Part shown: positions 1-7,246 of the stretch, in pieces
Position numbering within the stretch: the stretch's first letter is position 1
Layout: each line of letters begins with the position of its first letter
NCBI GenBank assembly: GCA_021812265.1
Contig: JAKAOI010000020.1
Coordinates: 1 to 12,713, forward strand
DNA length: 12,713 nucleotides
Direction: 5' to 3'
Source of the DNA: Chloroflexota bacterium
GTDB taxonomy: Bacteria; Chloroflexota; Ktedonobacteria; Ktedonobacterales; JACDGC01
Translations under genes and position numbers: made by a program
The notes under the pieces: model-generated
The model's input: the letters and a program-made list of their open reading frames with translations, nothing else
Told to the model about the DNA's origin: nothing
Databases searched by the model: none

Positions 1-19
1 TAAACAGTAAAAAGAAATC

Positions 20-70
20 AGAGAAAATTTTAGTGCGCCGCAAACCATGCCGCGGGCGCACATTTTCTCT
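20..70 (+). terminator. Intrinsic terminator of an upstream gene, possibly bidirectional
   Basis: Seen: GTGCGCCGC (33-41) pairs with GCGGGCGCAC (52-61) with a single bulged G, around a 10-nt loop. Outside this, AGAGAAAAT (20-28) pairs with ATTTTCTCT (62-70). The 3' side reads ATTTTCTCTT on the plus strand, and the opposite strand also ends in a T-rich run, so it could act in both directions. The first three bases of the window are TAA, which could be the stop codon of a plus-strand gene off the left edge; that part is inference. Confidence 0.65.
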
Positions 71-201
71 TGCATTCCTTTTATGCTTTGCTCCTGTTCG
101 GCCTATATTTATGATACAATGCGTAATAAACAATCCCTGCCACCATACAGAGTCTTCAGCGTATGGCTTTGTAATAATGGAATATGTAATAGGATAACAG
201 A

Positions 202-2016
202 ATGCTTCGAGATACTCTCAAACAAATGACTCTTACCACACTGGCGGCTTTGCACGATCGCGGTGATATTGTTTTGCCGGAAGATACCGCGCCAGAGTTT
301 GATATAGAACGGCCTCAACATATAAAATTCGGAGACTATTCCGTTAACGTGGCCATGAAATTGGCAAGACCGCCAAAATCACGGGAAATTGCCGCAAAAA
401 TTTCCGAATATCTCACTGAATTGGGGCGCTTAGTTCCCGCATACGACTTTATAGACAAAGTTGAGGTTGCCGGTCCGGGTTTTATTAACATCTACATAAA
501 ACCGGAATGGCTGCTGCGGCAGTCGCAAGCAATTATTGCCGCCGGAGACTCTGTGGGCGCGCTGAATATTGGCAGCGGGCAATGTGTAAATATTGAGTTT
601 GTCAGCGCCAACCCAACCGGTATGGTGCATATCGGTAATGGCCGCGGCGGCTTTATTGGCGATACACTGGGCAATGTCATGGCGGCAGCCGGTTATTCGG
701 TAATTAAAGAATATTACTTTAACGATTACGGCCAGCAAATTACCCTTTTAGGACGATCCTGTGTTTGGTATATGAAACATATCTTAGGAATAGACGCCGG
801 AGAACGCCCAAATGAAGGGTACTTCGATCATTTTGTCACTCCAAATGAAGAAGAAGAAGCAGCAGCAGATGAACAGTCTAACACAGCAACGGGCTCCGTT
901 ATAAACAAAAATGGCTATTACTACACAGTTGCCCAGCGTGTTTTAGACAGATCGCCCGAAGTTGCAGACCTCGCGCGTAACACCGATGTTGAATATTTTG
1001 ATATTATCGGCGCAAAAGCTTCGAGCATTATTATGGAAGATATCAAAAAAACCATGCTGGATCTGAATATTCATTTCGATGTCTTTTTCAGCCAAGCCTC
1101 GCTAGATGAAACCAACGAACTGCAAAAAGGAATAGAGCTGTTGCGCAATAACGGCTATGTTTTTGAAAAAGAAGGCGCCGTTTGGATGGAAACCAGTAAA
1201 TTCGGAGATGATAAAGATCGCGTTCTTATAAAGTCTAACGGGGACACAACGTATGTTGCGTCGGATGTTGCCTACGCTTACAATAAATATAAGCGAGGAT
1301 TCGATAAGCTGATTTATGTGTTGGGCGCCGACCATTACGGGTATATCGGCCGTATGAAAGCTGTTGCGCAAATGCTGGGTCATAGCGCAGATTCGTTAGA
1401 AATTCTCATCTATCAGCAAGTGAATTTAGATGTCGGTGGAAAATCGGTGCGCATGAGCAAGCGCGCAGGAAACATTGTCAACTTAGATGAATTGGCGCGC
1501 TTAGTAGGAGCAGATGTAACGCGATTTTTCTATATGATGCGCGATCATAATTCTCATTTGGATTTTAACTTAGAGCTTGCCACAAAAGAATCTGATGAAA
1601 ATCCCGGCCTTTCAGTACAATATGCGCATGCGCGCATTGCCGGCATTTTGCGCAAAGCCGCCGAAACAGGCAGCGACGCCGCCAGTGAAGCTGCCGACGC
1701 AAACATGGCTGCGCTGCTGAACGATACACCGGCGCAGCTGGAATCTGAGCTGGAGCTGATGCGGGAAAATCTGCGGCTGGAAGAAGTATTGGAGCGCATT
1801 GCATTGCACTATGAGCCGCACCATCTAACAAAATATGCTATGGATGTGGCGGCGGCGTTGCATGTATTCTACGATCGCTGCCCTGCATTGCGCGCTGAAA
1901 ATCCCGAAGTTCGCAAAGCGCGGTTTGCGTTGCTGCTGGCTGCCAAAACAATTTTAGCGCGCGCGCTGCATCTGCTGGGCATGAATGCGCCGGATCGGAT
2001 GGAGCGCGCCGAATAG
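202..2016 (+). CDS. argS: Arginyl-tRNA synthetase (ArgRS, class I)
   Basis: Charges tRNA-Arg with arginine using ATP, in the cytoplasm. The 604 residues show the whole family layout: an N-terminal add-1 type domain (about 1-100, with the FGDYSVNVAMKLA stretch), the Rossmann core with HIGN (143-146) as the HIGH signature after SANPTGMV, a GADHYGYIGRMKA stretch, RMSKRAGN around 418 as the KMSKS equivalent, and a C-terminal DALR anticodon-binding domain starting near QYAHARI and ending LGMNAPDRM. RMSKR in place of KMSKS is a common ArgRS variant. A small acidic/alanine tract (residues 216-223, simple GAA and GCA codon runs) lies in a surface insertion. The ATG start has AGGA 7 bases upstream. 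A TACAAT box at 115-120 could be the -10 element, but no convincing -35 accompanies it. coaX follows 29 bp downstream on the same strand. Confidence 0.97.
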   Translation: MLRDTLKQMTLTTLAALHDRGDIVLPEDTAPEFDIERPQHIKFGDYSVNVAMKLARPPKSREIAAKISEYLTELGRLVPAYDFIDKVEVAGPGFINIYIKPEWLLRQSQAIIAAGDSVGALNIGSGQCVNIEFVSANPTGMVHIGNGRGGFIGDTLGNVMAAAGYSVIKEYYFNDYGQQITLLGRSCVWYMKHILGIDAGERPNEGYFDHFVTPNEEEEAAADEQSNTATGSVINKNGYYYTVAQRVLDRSPEVADLARNTDVEYFDIIGAKASSIIMEDIKKTMLDLNIHFDVFFSQASLDETNELQKGIELLRNNGYVFEKEGAVWMETSKFGDDKDRVLIKSNGDTTYVASDVAYAYNKYKRGFDKLIYVLGADHYGYIGRMKAVAQMLGHSADSLEILIYQQVNLDVGGKSVRMSKRAGNIVNLDELARLVGADVTRFFYMMRDHNSHLDFNLELATKESDENPGLSVQYAHARIAGILRKAAETGSDAASEAADANMAALLNDTPAQLESELELMRENLRLEEVLERIALHYEPHHLTKYAMDVAAALHVFYDRCPALRAENPEVRKARFALLLAAKTILARALHLLGMNAPDRMERAE

Positions 2017-2045
2017 CGGCATATCTCGATGAGGATGAAATATGT

Positions 2046-2816
2046 ATGCTTTTAGCAATTGATTTAAGCAACACCGGCGTAAAATTCGGATTATACGACA
2101 GCCGCGAGATGAAGGCGCGGTGGCGCGTTGCAACTGTGCGAGATAAAACCGCCGATGAATATGCCATGACACTTTCTGCGTTGTGCAAGCATGCGCAATT
2201 CACTTTAAACGATATTGATGATGTAATCATTTCCAGTGTTGTTCCGCAGCTTACGCCGACAATGCAGGAAATGTCTCGTATATATATTCACCGAGAAGCT
2301 ATTGTCGTTTCCCATAAATCACAGCTAGGTATGCGCTTGCTGGTAGATAATCCTTGGGAAACCGGCACGGACCGAATATTAAGTGTTTTTGCCGCGAAAC
2401 AAATTTATTCCACACCAGCCATCATCATTCAATTTGGCACTGCCACCAGTTTTGATGTGGCTTCTCCAGAGGGTGATTTTTTAGGCGGAGTAATTGCGCC
2501 GGGCATGGGTATCTCCGCAGAAGCATTGGCGCAAGCGGCTTCGCGGCTGTACCAAGTAGAATGGATTGCTCCGCCGGTTACATTAGGCAAAAACACCAAA
2601 CACACCATGCAATCGGGCATTATATATGGGCACGCAGCAATGGTAGAAGGCATAGTCGCCAGATTGCGGCGTGAATTTTCGGGCGGCGCTGACGCAGTAG
2701 TTATTGCGCATGGCGGATTAACCGACATTGTAGCTTCCGTAACAGAATGCATTCAGATACGCGCCCCTTATTTGCTTTTAGATGGCTTGCAGCGCGCATA
2801 TGAAAAATTGCGCTAA
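2046..2816 (+). CDS. coaX: Type III pantothenate kinase (CoaX family)
   Basis: Phosphorylates pantothenate, the first step of coenzyme A synthesis. The 256 residues carry the ASKHA-fold motifs of type III PanK: the phosphate-binding loop DLSNTG (6-11, usually DxGNTN), GTDR (107-110, with the Asp taken as catalytic base in the family at 109), FGTATSFD (130-137), GDFLGGVIAPGMGIS (143-157), LGKNT with MQSG, and GGL near 223. Two family positions differ: Ser8 replaces the usual Gly, and Gln129 stands where the family normally has the Asp of D-x-GTA. The fold and all other motifs are intact, so a working kinase is likely, but altered metal or cation binding is possible. Start: ATG at 2046 with GAGGA at 2031-2035; an out-of-frame ATG lies at 2042. 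It is 29 bp after argS, probably one transcript. Confidence 0.9.
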   Translation: MLLAIDLSNTGVKFGLYDSREMKARWRVATVRDKTADEYAMTLSALCKHAQFTLNDIDDVIISSVVPQLTPTMQEMSRIYIHREAIVVSHKSQLGMRLLVDNPWETGTDRILSVFAAKQIYSTPAIIIQFGTATSFDVASPEGDFLGGVIAPGMGISAEALAQAASRLYQVEWIAPPVTLGKNTKHTMQSGIIYGHAAMVEGIVARLRREFSGGADAVVIAHGGLTDIVASVTECIQIRAPYLLLDGLQRAYEKLR

Positions 2817-2834
2817 AACAATATAACAAACGCA

Positions 2835-2864
2835 TTGAACATAATACCTTACACATGATATACT
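2835..2864 (+). promoter_or_regulatory. Putative sigma-70-type promoter of the Rpn-family gene
   Basis: TTGAAC (2835-2840) and TATACT (2859-2864) with an 18-bp spacer, placed 42 bases before the ATG at 2906 in an AT-rich gap. This separates the nuclease gene from the argS-coaX pair. Read by eye only. Confidence 0.5.
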
Positions 2865-2905
2865 TAGAATGTGACATGCTACAAGGATGAAAAATTGGCG
2901 TATCT

Positions 2906-3754
2906 ATGAATGATTTATTGCCAGCTGCCAACGATTTTGTGTTTAAGCGCATTTTTGGCAGCGAACAGCATACCGATGTGCTTCTGGCATTCTTAAATGC
3001 GCTTTTTGACGATACGCACGAAGAATTGCTGGATAGTGTAGAAATTTTAAATCCTACTTTGGAAAAAACCGCAAGCGCTGATAAACGCGCCATTTTGGAT
3101 ATTCGGGCCAAAACCCAGCGAGGCGATTTTATCAATATTGAAATTCAGGTGGCTAACCAACATAATATTGTGAAGCGGGCGCTATACTATTGGGCAAAAA
3201 TGTACGCCGAACAGATGAATAGCGGTGACCAATATGATACGCTGAAGCGGGTAATATCAATTGCAGTGCTGGATTTTATAGTTTGGCCGAATTCGCGGTA
3301 TCACGCATATTTTCAATTAGTGGAACGCTTAGACACAATAACGATACCGGATATTGAACTGCATTTTCTGGAGCTGAAAAAATTGCGGCAGGAGCAACAG
3401 CAAGACAGCGAATTATATTGGTGGCTAAGATTTATAAAAGGGCTGAAAACCAACCAATTGGAGGAATTTAAAATGCGCAATATGTCAACCAAAAAAGCGG
3501 TAGAATTGCTGGAAGTGCTCAGCCAAAACCCGGAAGTAAGACAGGAATATGAAGAACGACAGAAAGCCTTGCTGGATGAGAAGTCGCGAATTGCTACAGC
3601 GCGAGAACGCGGAATGATGCAAGGAAAACATAACAGTGCAATTCGAATTGCAAAAGCATTGCTGGCCAAGGGAATGGCTGCCGAAGAAGTTGCTGAAATT
3701 ACTGCGTTGTCTATAGCAGACATTCAAAAATTGCAGAAGCGCAAAGGCAAATAA
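2906..3754 (+). CDS. Rpn-family PD-(D/E)XK nuclease (often annotated as transposase)
   Basis: A 282-residue protein of the Rpn/PDDEXK_2 type (recombination-promoting nuclease; many databases label the group 'PD-(D/E)XK nuclease family transposase'). Seen: the N-terminal signature NDFVFKRIFG (9-18) followed by a helix DVLLAFLNALF; the nuclease core with Asp65 in AILDIRA and Glu79-x-Gln81 in NIEIQV, matching the D...E-x-Q catalytic pattern; then RALYYWAKMY, the usual Tyr/Trp helix. The C-terminal third is charged and helical, ending in IAKALLAKGMAAEEVAEITALSI, the typical family tail. Length is normal, so it looks intact. The start is odd: AAGGA (2883-2887) lies 18 bases before the ATG, and the only in-frame codon at good spacing is ATT (2894). 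No terminal repeats or partner genes are visible; role in recombination or phage defence is known for relatives and only inferred here. Confidence 0.85.
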   Translation: MNDLLPAANDFVFKRIFGSEQHTDVLLAFLNALFDDTHEELLDSVEILNPTLEKTASADKRAILDIRAKTQRGDFINIEIQVANQHNIVKRALYYWAKMYAEQMNSGDQYDTLKRVISIAVLDFIVWPNSRYHAYFQLVERLDTITIPDIELHFLELKKLRQEQQQDSELYWWLRFIKGLKTNQLEEFKMRNMSTKKAVELLEVLSQNPEVRQEYEERQKALLDEKSRIATARERGMMQGKHNSAIRIAKALLAKGMAAEEVAEITALSIADIQKLQKRKGK

Positions 3755-3803
3755 ACACATCTTTTGCGCCGGATTTGTCGCTGTCGCGCATTCTGTATTT
3801 TAT

Positions 3804-3949
3804 ATATCTAGAACTTTCGCTTGAAAGAAAAACACATGTTCCTCGTATCTGAAACAAAGGGAGGTCTGGAGACACCCCAGAACCCCATACAAAGGACGCC
3901 GCCTCTTGTACATCCCCGATGTTCCATGCTGCAGCGAAAGTCCTGATAT
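3804..3949. repeat. 146-bp block bounded by an imperfect inverted repeat; possible structured RNA or small mobile repeat
   Basis: Seen: the left arm 3804-3821 (ATATC, T, AGAACTTTCGCT) pairs with the right arm 3933-3949 (AGCGAAAGTCCTGATAT). The inner 9 bp are perfect; outside them there is one A-C mismatch and one bulged T. Inside is a smaller hairpin, TCTGG (3865-3869) with CCAGA (3877-3881), in a purine-rich to C-rich stretch, and a short CTTTC/GAAAG dyad at 3814-3826. The layout (closing stem, open middle, inner hairpin) would suit a small RNA or a dispersed hairpin repeat. No family was recognised and no convincing promoter seen. Confidence 0.4.
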
Positions 3950-3981
3950 CTTAAATATATCCGTGCGCAATAAAAGCAATA

Positions 3982-4021
3982 AAGAAACGGGATTGGCGGT
4001 TATACGTCAATCCCGTTTCTT
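3982..4021 (-). terminator. Strong hairpin terminator between convergent genes
   Basis: AAGAAACGGGATTG (3982-3995) pairs perfectly with its complement at 4008-4021; three inner pairs (one G-U) extend the stem to 17 bp around a 6-nt loop. Read on the minus strand the stem is followed by TATTGCTTTTATTG, a T-rich tail, so it best ends transcription of the minus-strand membrane protein gene (stop at 4084). On the plus strand the tail is TGTATCTT, weaker, but it may also serve the nuclease gene. Confidence 0.8.
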
Positions 4022-4083
4022 GTATCTTGAAAGAATAGCTAACAGATGAAAATCAGCAATCGTACATCTACATCTCTTGCCTG

Positions 4084-5931
4084 TTACGCCGAAGCCACAG
4101 GCTGCTTTGTCTCTTTGGGTGTAAACAACGCAGGTGGATCTGCTCCATAAATGGAATATACAAAAGCGCCGATAGTCATAAGCACTGTAGAAGCAACAAC
4201 CAATTCATCAATATTTACGGTATAGCAGAAATAGGCTGCCGCAACACCAATAAAGGCAAACGCTGCAATGCTGATAGTGTGGATCATTCCGCCGGATTTG
4301 CGCGTCATAATAGCGCCGACTATTCCTATAAGCACACCAGCCGCAGCAACTGCCGCGCCGGCAAAATAGGTAAGATCGCTTAAGTTGCCTGCGCTCAGAT
4401 TCATATCAATTGCGCCGGTAATTTGGACGCCAACACCAATAGCGGTAATCCACAACACTGCTTTACGCCATGTTCCGATTTTTTGCCGCTTGGTTAAGAA
4501 GGCAAACTGCACTGCGCCAAACAATGTGAAGATCAAAAGCACCCAATAAGCGTCGTGAATAGCGCCGGCGCCTTGATTCACTACCAAGTTTGCAGCAGTA
4601 TCGAAAAACTGCGCATACGAGAAGAAAGCAAAACCAGCCATATAAATAAAGAGCAGAGAACCCATCACCAGCCATTGGCCAATACAACCTAACGGGGCAA
4701 TATCAGCGGCAGGCGGCACAAATTCACGCTGTGTAGAAATCGTCCACAAAAGGCCAATGAGCGCAATACCAATGCCCATAACAATGGCTACCGGCAAGTG
4801 CGCCGCCGTATCACCGGTATGAGAAACAACTGCTGCCAATGCGGCAAACACAAAGGCATAAACAAAGCCAAGTCTGGTAAAAGCTGGCTTACGATTCCAC
4901 AAATAGCCGCCGGCAATCATAAACACCATAAATGTTGTAGAAACGACAGCCGCAACAACATATTGCATATTTGCCGAGAAAAAGCAGCTAGATGGAATTT
5001 GCTGAGTTGAACATTGCACAAAATAATTATTTGGCGCAATCGTCAAAATCTCATTAATCAGTGGGTACCACACAACAAACAAAACCAACAGCGGCACAGC
5101 TAAATTACCCAGCGTCATAGCGGCGTGCAGATAATTGGCCGGCATAAATTTTGCGCGATTCTGTTTATCTGTCATAACCGGCAGCAGCCACACCAGCAAC
5201 GCAAATAGCATCAAACCAAGCGCAAGACCTAAAAGCACATTTTCCATCGCGCCATTTGCTGGGGTATTTGTCGTTGCGGCGGCAGAAAAAGTATAGAGCG
5301 TGAGGTATGCAAAAAGAATAGCGGCGCTGACACCGGCAGATCCCCAAACGAGCAGATTTTTTAACTGCCCGGTAATTTTACCGGCTGCATGCAGTGGGTA
5401 CAGTAACACATACGATAAAATTCCGCCGCCGGTAATGGTGAAGTCGAATCCGACACCGGGAATATTAACGCTTTGCGGCTGGAACCAAACTGGATTAAAT
5501 AAGTATGACTGACCGGGGTTCGGCCAATTTGTAACGTGAACACTTAACGTTGCGCCCGAGCCTGTTACCGAAACCAATTGATCCGGCAGATATGGATACC
5601 ATGCGCCGGAATACACTTGATACAGCAAAAACACACCGGCCGCAAGAAACACTGCGCCGAGCAGGAAAAAAAACGGAAGAAATATCCCGGACACCGGCTT
5701 GGGATCATATAAAAATGACGCAACTAAGCCAATAATGGAAAGCCCAAGAACCAGCAAGCCAATATTCAGCAAGCCTTGCTCAAACTGAGCGGAAGACGCT
5801 GAAATAACCTCGAAATAGCTGGGAATTTGGCCAAGAAATATGACCGAGATGAAGAAAATTCCCGTTGCTAAGATAAGTGAGCGCGCCCATGATAAATATG
5901 CCGGCTCGCCGATAACTGATTTCTGCATCAT
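4084..5931 (-). CDS. Polytopic membrane protein of unknown family, linked to the b6f-like cluster
   Basis: I do not recognise the family. The 615-residue product has about 14-16 hydrophobic segments spread over its whole length, a short hydrophilic N-terminus, and one larger polar loop near residues 110-165 (GAWYPYLPDQLVSV to FNPVWFQPQSVNIPG) that may lie outside. Seven histidines are present, several at segment ends: YPLHAAG, NYLHAAMTLGN, VSHTGDTAAHLP, AIHDAYW and MIHTIS. A loop holds a Cys pair (VQCSTQQIPSSCFF). The six-His pattern of heme-copper oxidase subunit I is not visible. Start: a longer frame opens at 5979, but the ATG at 5931 has AAGGAA 5 bases upstream and is preferred. It lies 223 bp after the cytochrome c-cupredoxin gene on the same strand and ends at a strong terminator. 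A role in the respiratory chain or ion transport is inference from position only. Confidence 0.75.
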   Translation of the reverse strand: MMQKSVIGEPAYLSWARSLILATGIFFISVIFLGQIPSYFEVISASSAQFEQGLLNIGLLVLGLSIIGLVASFLYDPKPVSGIFLPFFFLLGAVFLAAGVFLLYQVYSGAWYPYLPDQLVSVTGSGATLSVHVTNWPNPGQSYLFNPVWFQPQSVNIPGVGFDFTITGGGILSYVLLYPLHAAGKITGQLKNLLVWGSAGVSAAILFAYLTLYTFSAAATTNTPANGAMENVLLGLALGLMLFALLVWLLPVMTDKQNRAKFMPANYLHAAMTLGNLAVPLLVLFVVWYPLINEILTIAPNNYFVQCSTQQIPSSCFFSANMQYVVAAVVSTTFMVFMIAGGYLWNRKPAFTRLGFVYAFVFAALAAVVSHTGDTAAHLPVAIVMGIGIALIGLLWTISTQREFVPPAADIAPLGCIGQWLVMGSLLFIYMAGFAFFSYAQFFDTAANLVVNQGAGAIHDAYWVLLIFTLFGAVQFAFLTKRQKIGTWRKAVLWITAIGVGVQITGAIDMNLSAGNLSDLTYFAGAAVAAAGVLIGIVGAIMTRKSGGMIHTISIAAFAFIGVAAAYFCYTVNIDELVVASTVLMTIGAFVYSIYGADPPALFTPKETKQPVASA

Positions 5932-5992
5932 GAAAATTCCTTCGATACAATAGATAGAATCCGATACTGAACAAGGCAAAACGATTAGCAGA

Positions 5993-6008
5993 CATGTTGA
6001 AAAACATG
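5993..6008. promoter_or_regulatory. Dyad CATGTT/AACATG upstream of the membrane protein gene
   Basis: Perfect 6-bp arms (5993-5998 and 6003-6008) around GAAA, 62 bases before the preferred start at 5931. It could be an operator or a leader hairpin. A second dyad, CAACA-C-TGTTG (6026-6036), lies just upstream. A TATAAA box on the minus strand near 6047-6052 is a possible -10, but no well-spaced -35 was found. Confidence 0.3.
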
Positions 6009-6116
6009 CCGAAGCAGGTTTTGCCCAACACTGTTGTTCTGCATCATTTTATACAGAGTGCAACATCGCGCAATTGGTGAACAGATGCGATATTCCTGAT
6101 TCGGAATCGCTATACC

Positions 6117-6145
6117 TTCCGATCTGAGTATATCTCAGATCGGAA
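6117..6145. promoter_or_regulatory. 12-bp perfect hairpin without a T-tract, between two minus-strand genes
   Basis: TTCCGATCTGAG (6117-6128) and its exact complement (6134-6145) around a 5-nt TATAT loop. It sits 10 bases past the stop of the cytochrome c-cupredoxin gene. Neither strand has a T-run after the stem, so it is not a classical intrinsic terminator; it could be a transcript-end stabiliser, a processing site, or a partial attenuator setting the ratio between the two genes. A further short dyad, GATTC-G-GAATC, lies at 6098-6108. Confidence 0.55.
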
Positions 6146-6154
6146 ACGCCATAA

Positions 6155-7192
6155 TTAGCCGGTCACAATAATATACGCAATCATGGATGGGTGGAACGAA
6201 CAATAGTAGGCGTATGTGCCGGCTGCTGTTGGTGTCCATGAAAATGTGCCATTCACAATAATCAGCGGATCAGAGAAAACATTGCTGTTATTTCCTGGGG
6301 AGCCACTGTAAATGGAGTGCGCCGCCGAACTTTTATTTACCCAAGTAATTTTTGTGCCAACTTTTACTTTAACAGTAGACCACTGTTTGTTGGTGGAATC
6401 GGTATAAATAAAGTCATATTGCGTAGTTGCGCTGTTCGGAGTATCTATAATTGGAATAGTAACAGCCGAAAGCGAAGTTAAATCGATGGCAGGGCCAGCA
6501 TGTGATTGTGTGGCCTGTTTCTGCTGCTGATATAAGGCAATTTGAGTAGGATCTGTTAAAGTTCCTAAAACATAGTCAAAGCCGTTCACAGCAGTAGGCG
6601 CATTTACTTTTGCGCGTAAAGTCGGGTTAGAAGACATAACAAACGCTACCAACGCATTAATATCATTGGTATTCATCGGGCCGCCATAATTTTGGCTCCA
6701 CGCAGGCATAGAATATTGCTGTAAATTGGCGGGATCGGGCACGCCACCAGAGATAATTCTGGTAATATCTGCCTGTGTAAGATTATTCATCGTACTGTTA
6801 TTATTCAATTGCGGACCATTAATGCCTTGCCCCAGCAACCCATGGCACTGTGAACAATAGGTAGCAAAAACACCTGCGGCATATTGCAGTTGCGAATCAT
6901 ACTGCGCTTGCAAATTATTTTGATTTTGCTGATTCGTCGTAATGAGGAAATAAGGAAGCAAAAGCGCAATTGCAACAGCGATGATAAAAGACATTGCGCC
7001 GGTACGCTGAACGGTATTTAAATTCGAGTAAAACAGCGCGATAAACAGCGCAACTGCGAACCCGACTATGCTCATACCTACGGCAATTGTAGTTGAGCCG
7101 TTAAACAGAAATCTATACAGCAGCATAACAACGGCAATTGCGGCTGCAGCAACGATAGCCCAGCGTCCTGCGCTGCTGGTTGATGTGCCCAT
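6155..7192 (-). CDS. Membrane-anchored cytochrome c-cupredoxin fusion protein
   Basis: A 345-residue electron carrier with two redox centres. Domains in order: three membrane segments (about 11-31, 34-55, 66-86); a Gln/Asn-rich linker; a class I cytochrome c domain with the heme site CSQCH (113-117) and a likely axial Met162 in YSMPAW; a linker; and a C-terminal type-1 copper (cupredoxin) domain with His282, Cys331, His334 and Met337 (the C-x2-H-x2-M pattern in YCSFHPSM) as expected ligands. Both domains would face outside the cytoplasm. It is the fourth gene of the b6/subunit IV/Rieske set, 54 bp after the Rieske gene, so it probably takes electrons from that complex and passes them to a terminal oxidase not in the window (inference). 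Start ATG at 7192 has GGAG 10 bases upstream. Each domain is a known type; I do not recall this exact 3TM-cytochrome c-cupredoxin order as a named family. Confidence 0.88.
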   Translation of the reverse strand: MGTSTSSAGRWAIVAAAAIAVVMLLYRFLFNGSTTIAVGMSIVGFAVALFIALFYSNLNTVQRTGAMSFIIAVAIALLLPYFLITTNQQNQNNLQAQYDSQLQYAAGVFATYCSQCHGLLGQGINGPQLNNNSTMNNLTQADITRIISGGVPDPANLQQYSMPAWSQNYGGPMNTNDINALVAFVMSSNPTLRAKVNAPTAVNGFDYVLGTLTDPTQIALYQQQKQATQSHAGPAIDLTSLSAVTIPIIDTPNSATTQYDFIYTDSTNKQWSTVKVKVGTKITWVNKSSAAHSIYSGSPGNNSNVFSDPLIIVNGTFSWTPTAAGTYAYYCSFHPSMIAYIIVTG

Positions 7193-7246
7193 TATAAGTA
7201 AACTCCAAACATAGCTGATAATGAACCTAAAGCCTTGCGGCAGAAA

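Larger units (their letters stand above)
3755..4083. other. Convergent intergenic region with hairpins, no gene
   Basis: Between the stop of the plus-strand nuclease gene and the stop of the minus-strand membrane protein gene. It holds an inverted-repeat-bounded block (3804-3949) and a strong terminator hairpin (3982-4021), listed separately. No coding region could be supported on either strand. Confidence 0.6.

Noticed and set aside
47..229. Short plus-strand open frame upstream of argS
   Set aside because: It starts inside a terminator hairpin, has no ribosome binding site, resembles no protein family and overlaps the argS start.
1453..1464. RMSKR in place of KMSKS in ArgRS as a possible defect
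   Set aside because: This form is common in bacterial ArgRS; the rest of the enzyme is intact.
2906..3754. Nuclease gene as part of an insertion sequence
   Set aside because: No terminal inverted repeats or target duplication flank the gene itself; the inverted repeat at 3804-3949 lies wholly downstream of it.
4084..5931. Membrane protein as a heme-copper oxidase subunit I
   Set aside because: No HPxVY, HH pair or HxH pattern could be placed in the helices.
6117..6145. Perfect hairpin as an intrinsic terminator
   Set aside because: Neither strand has a T-run after the stem.
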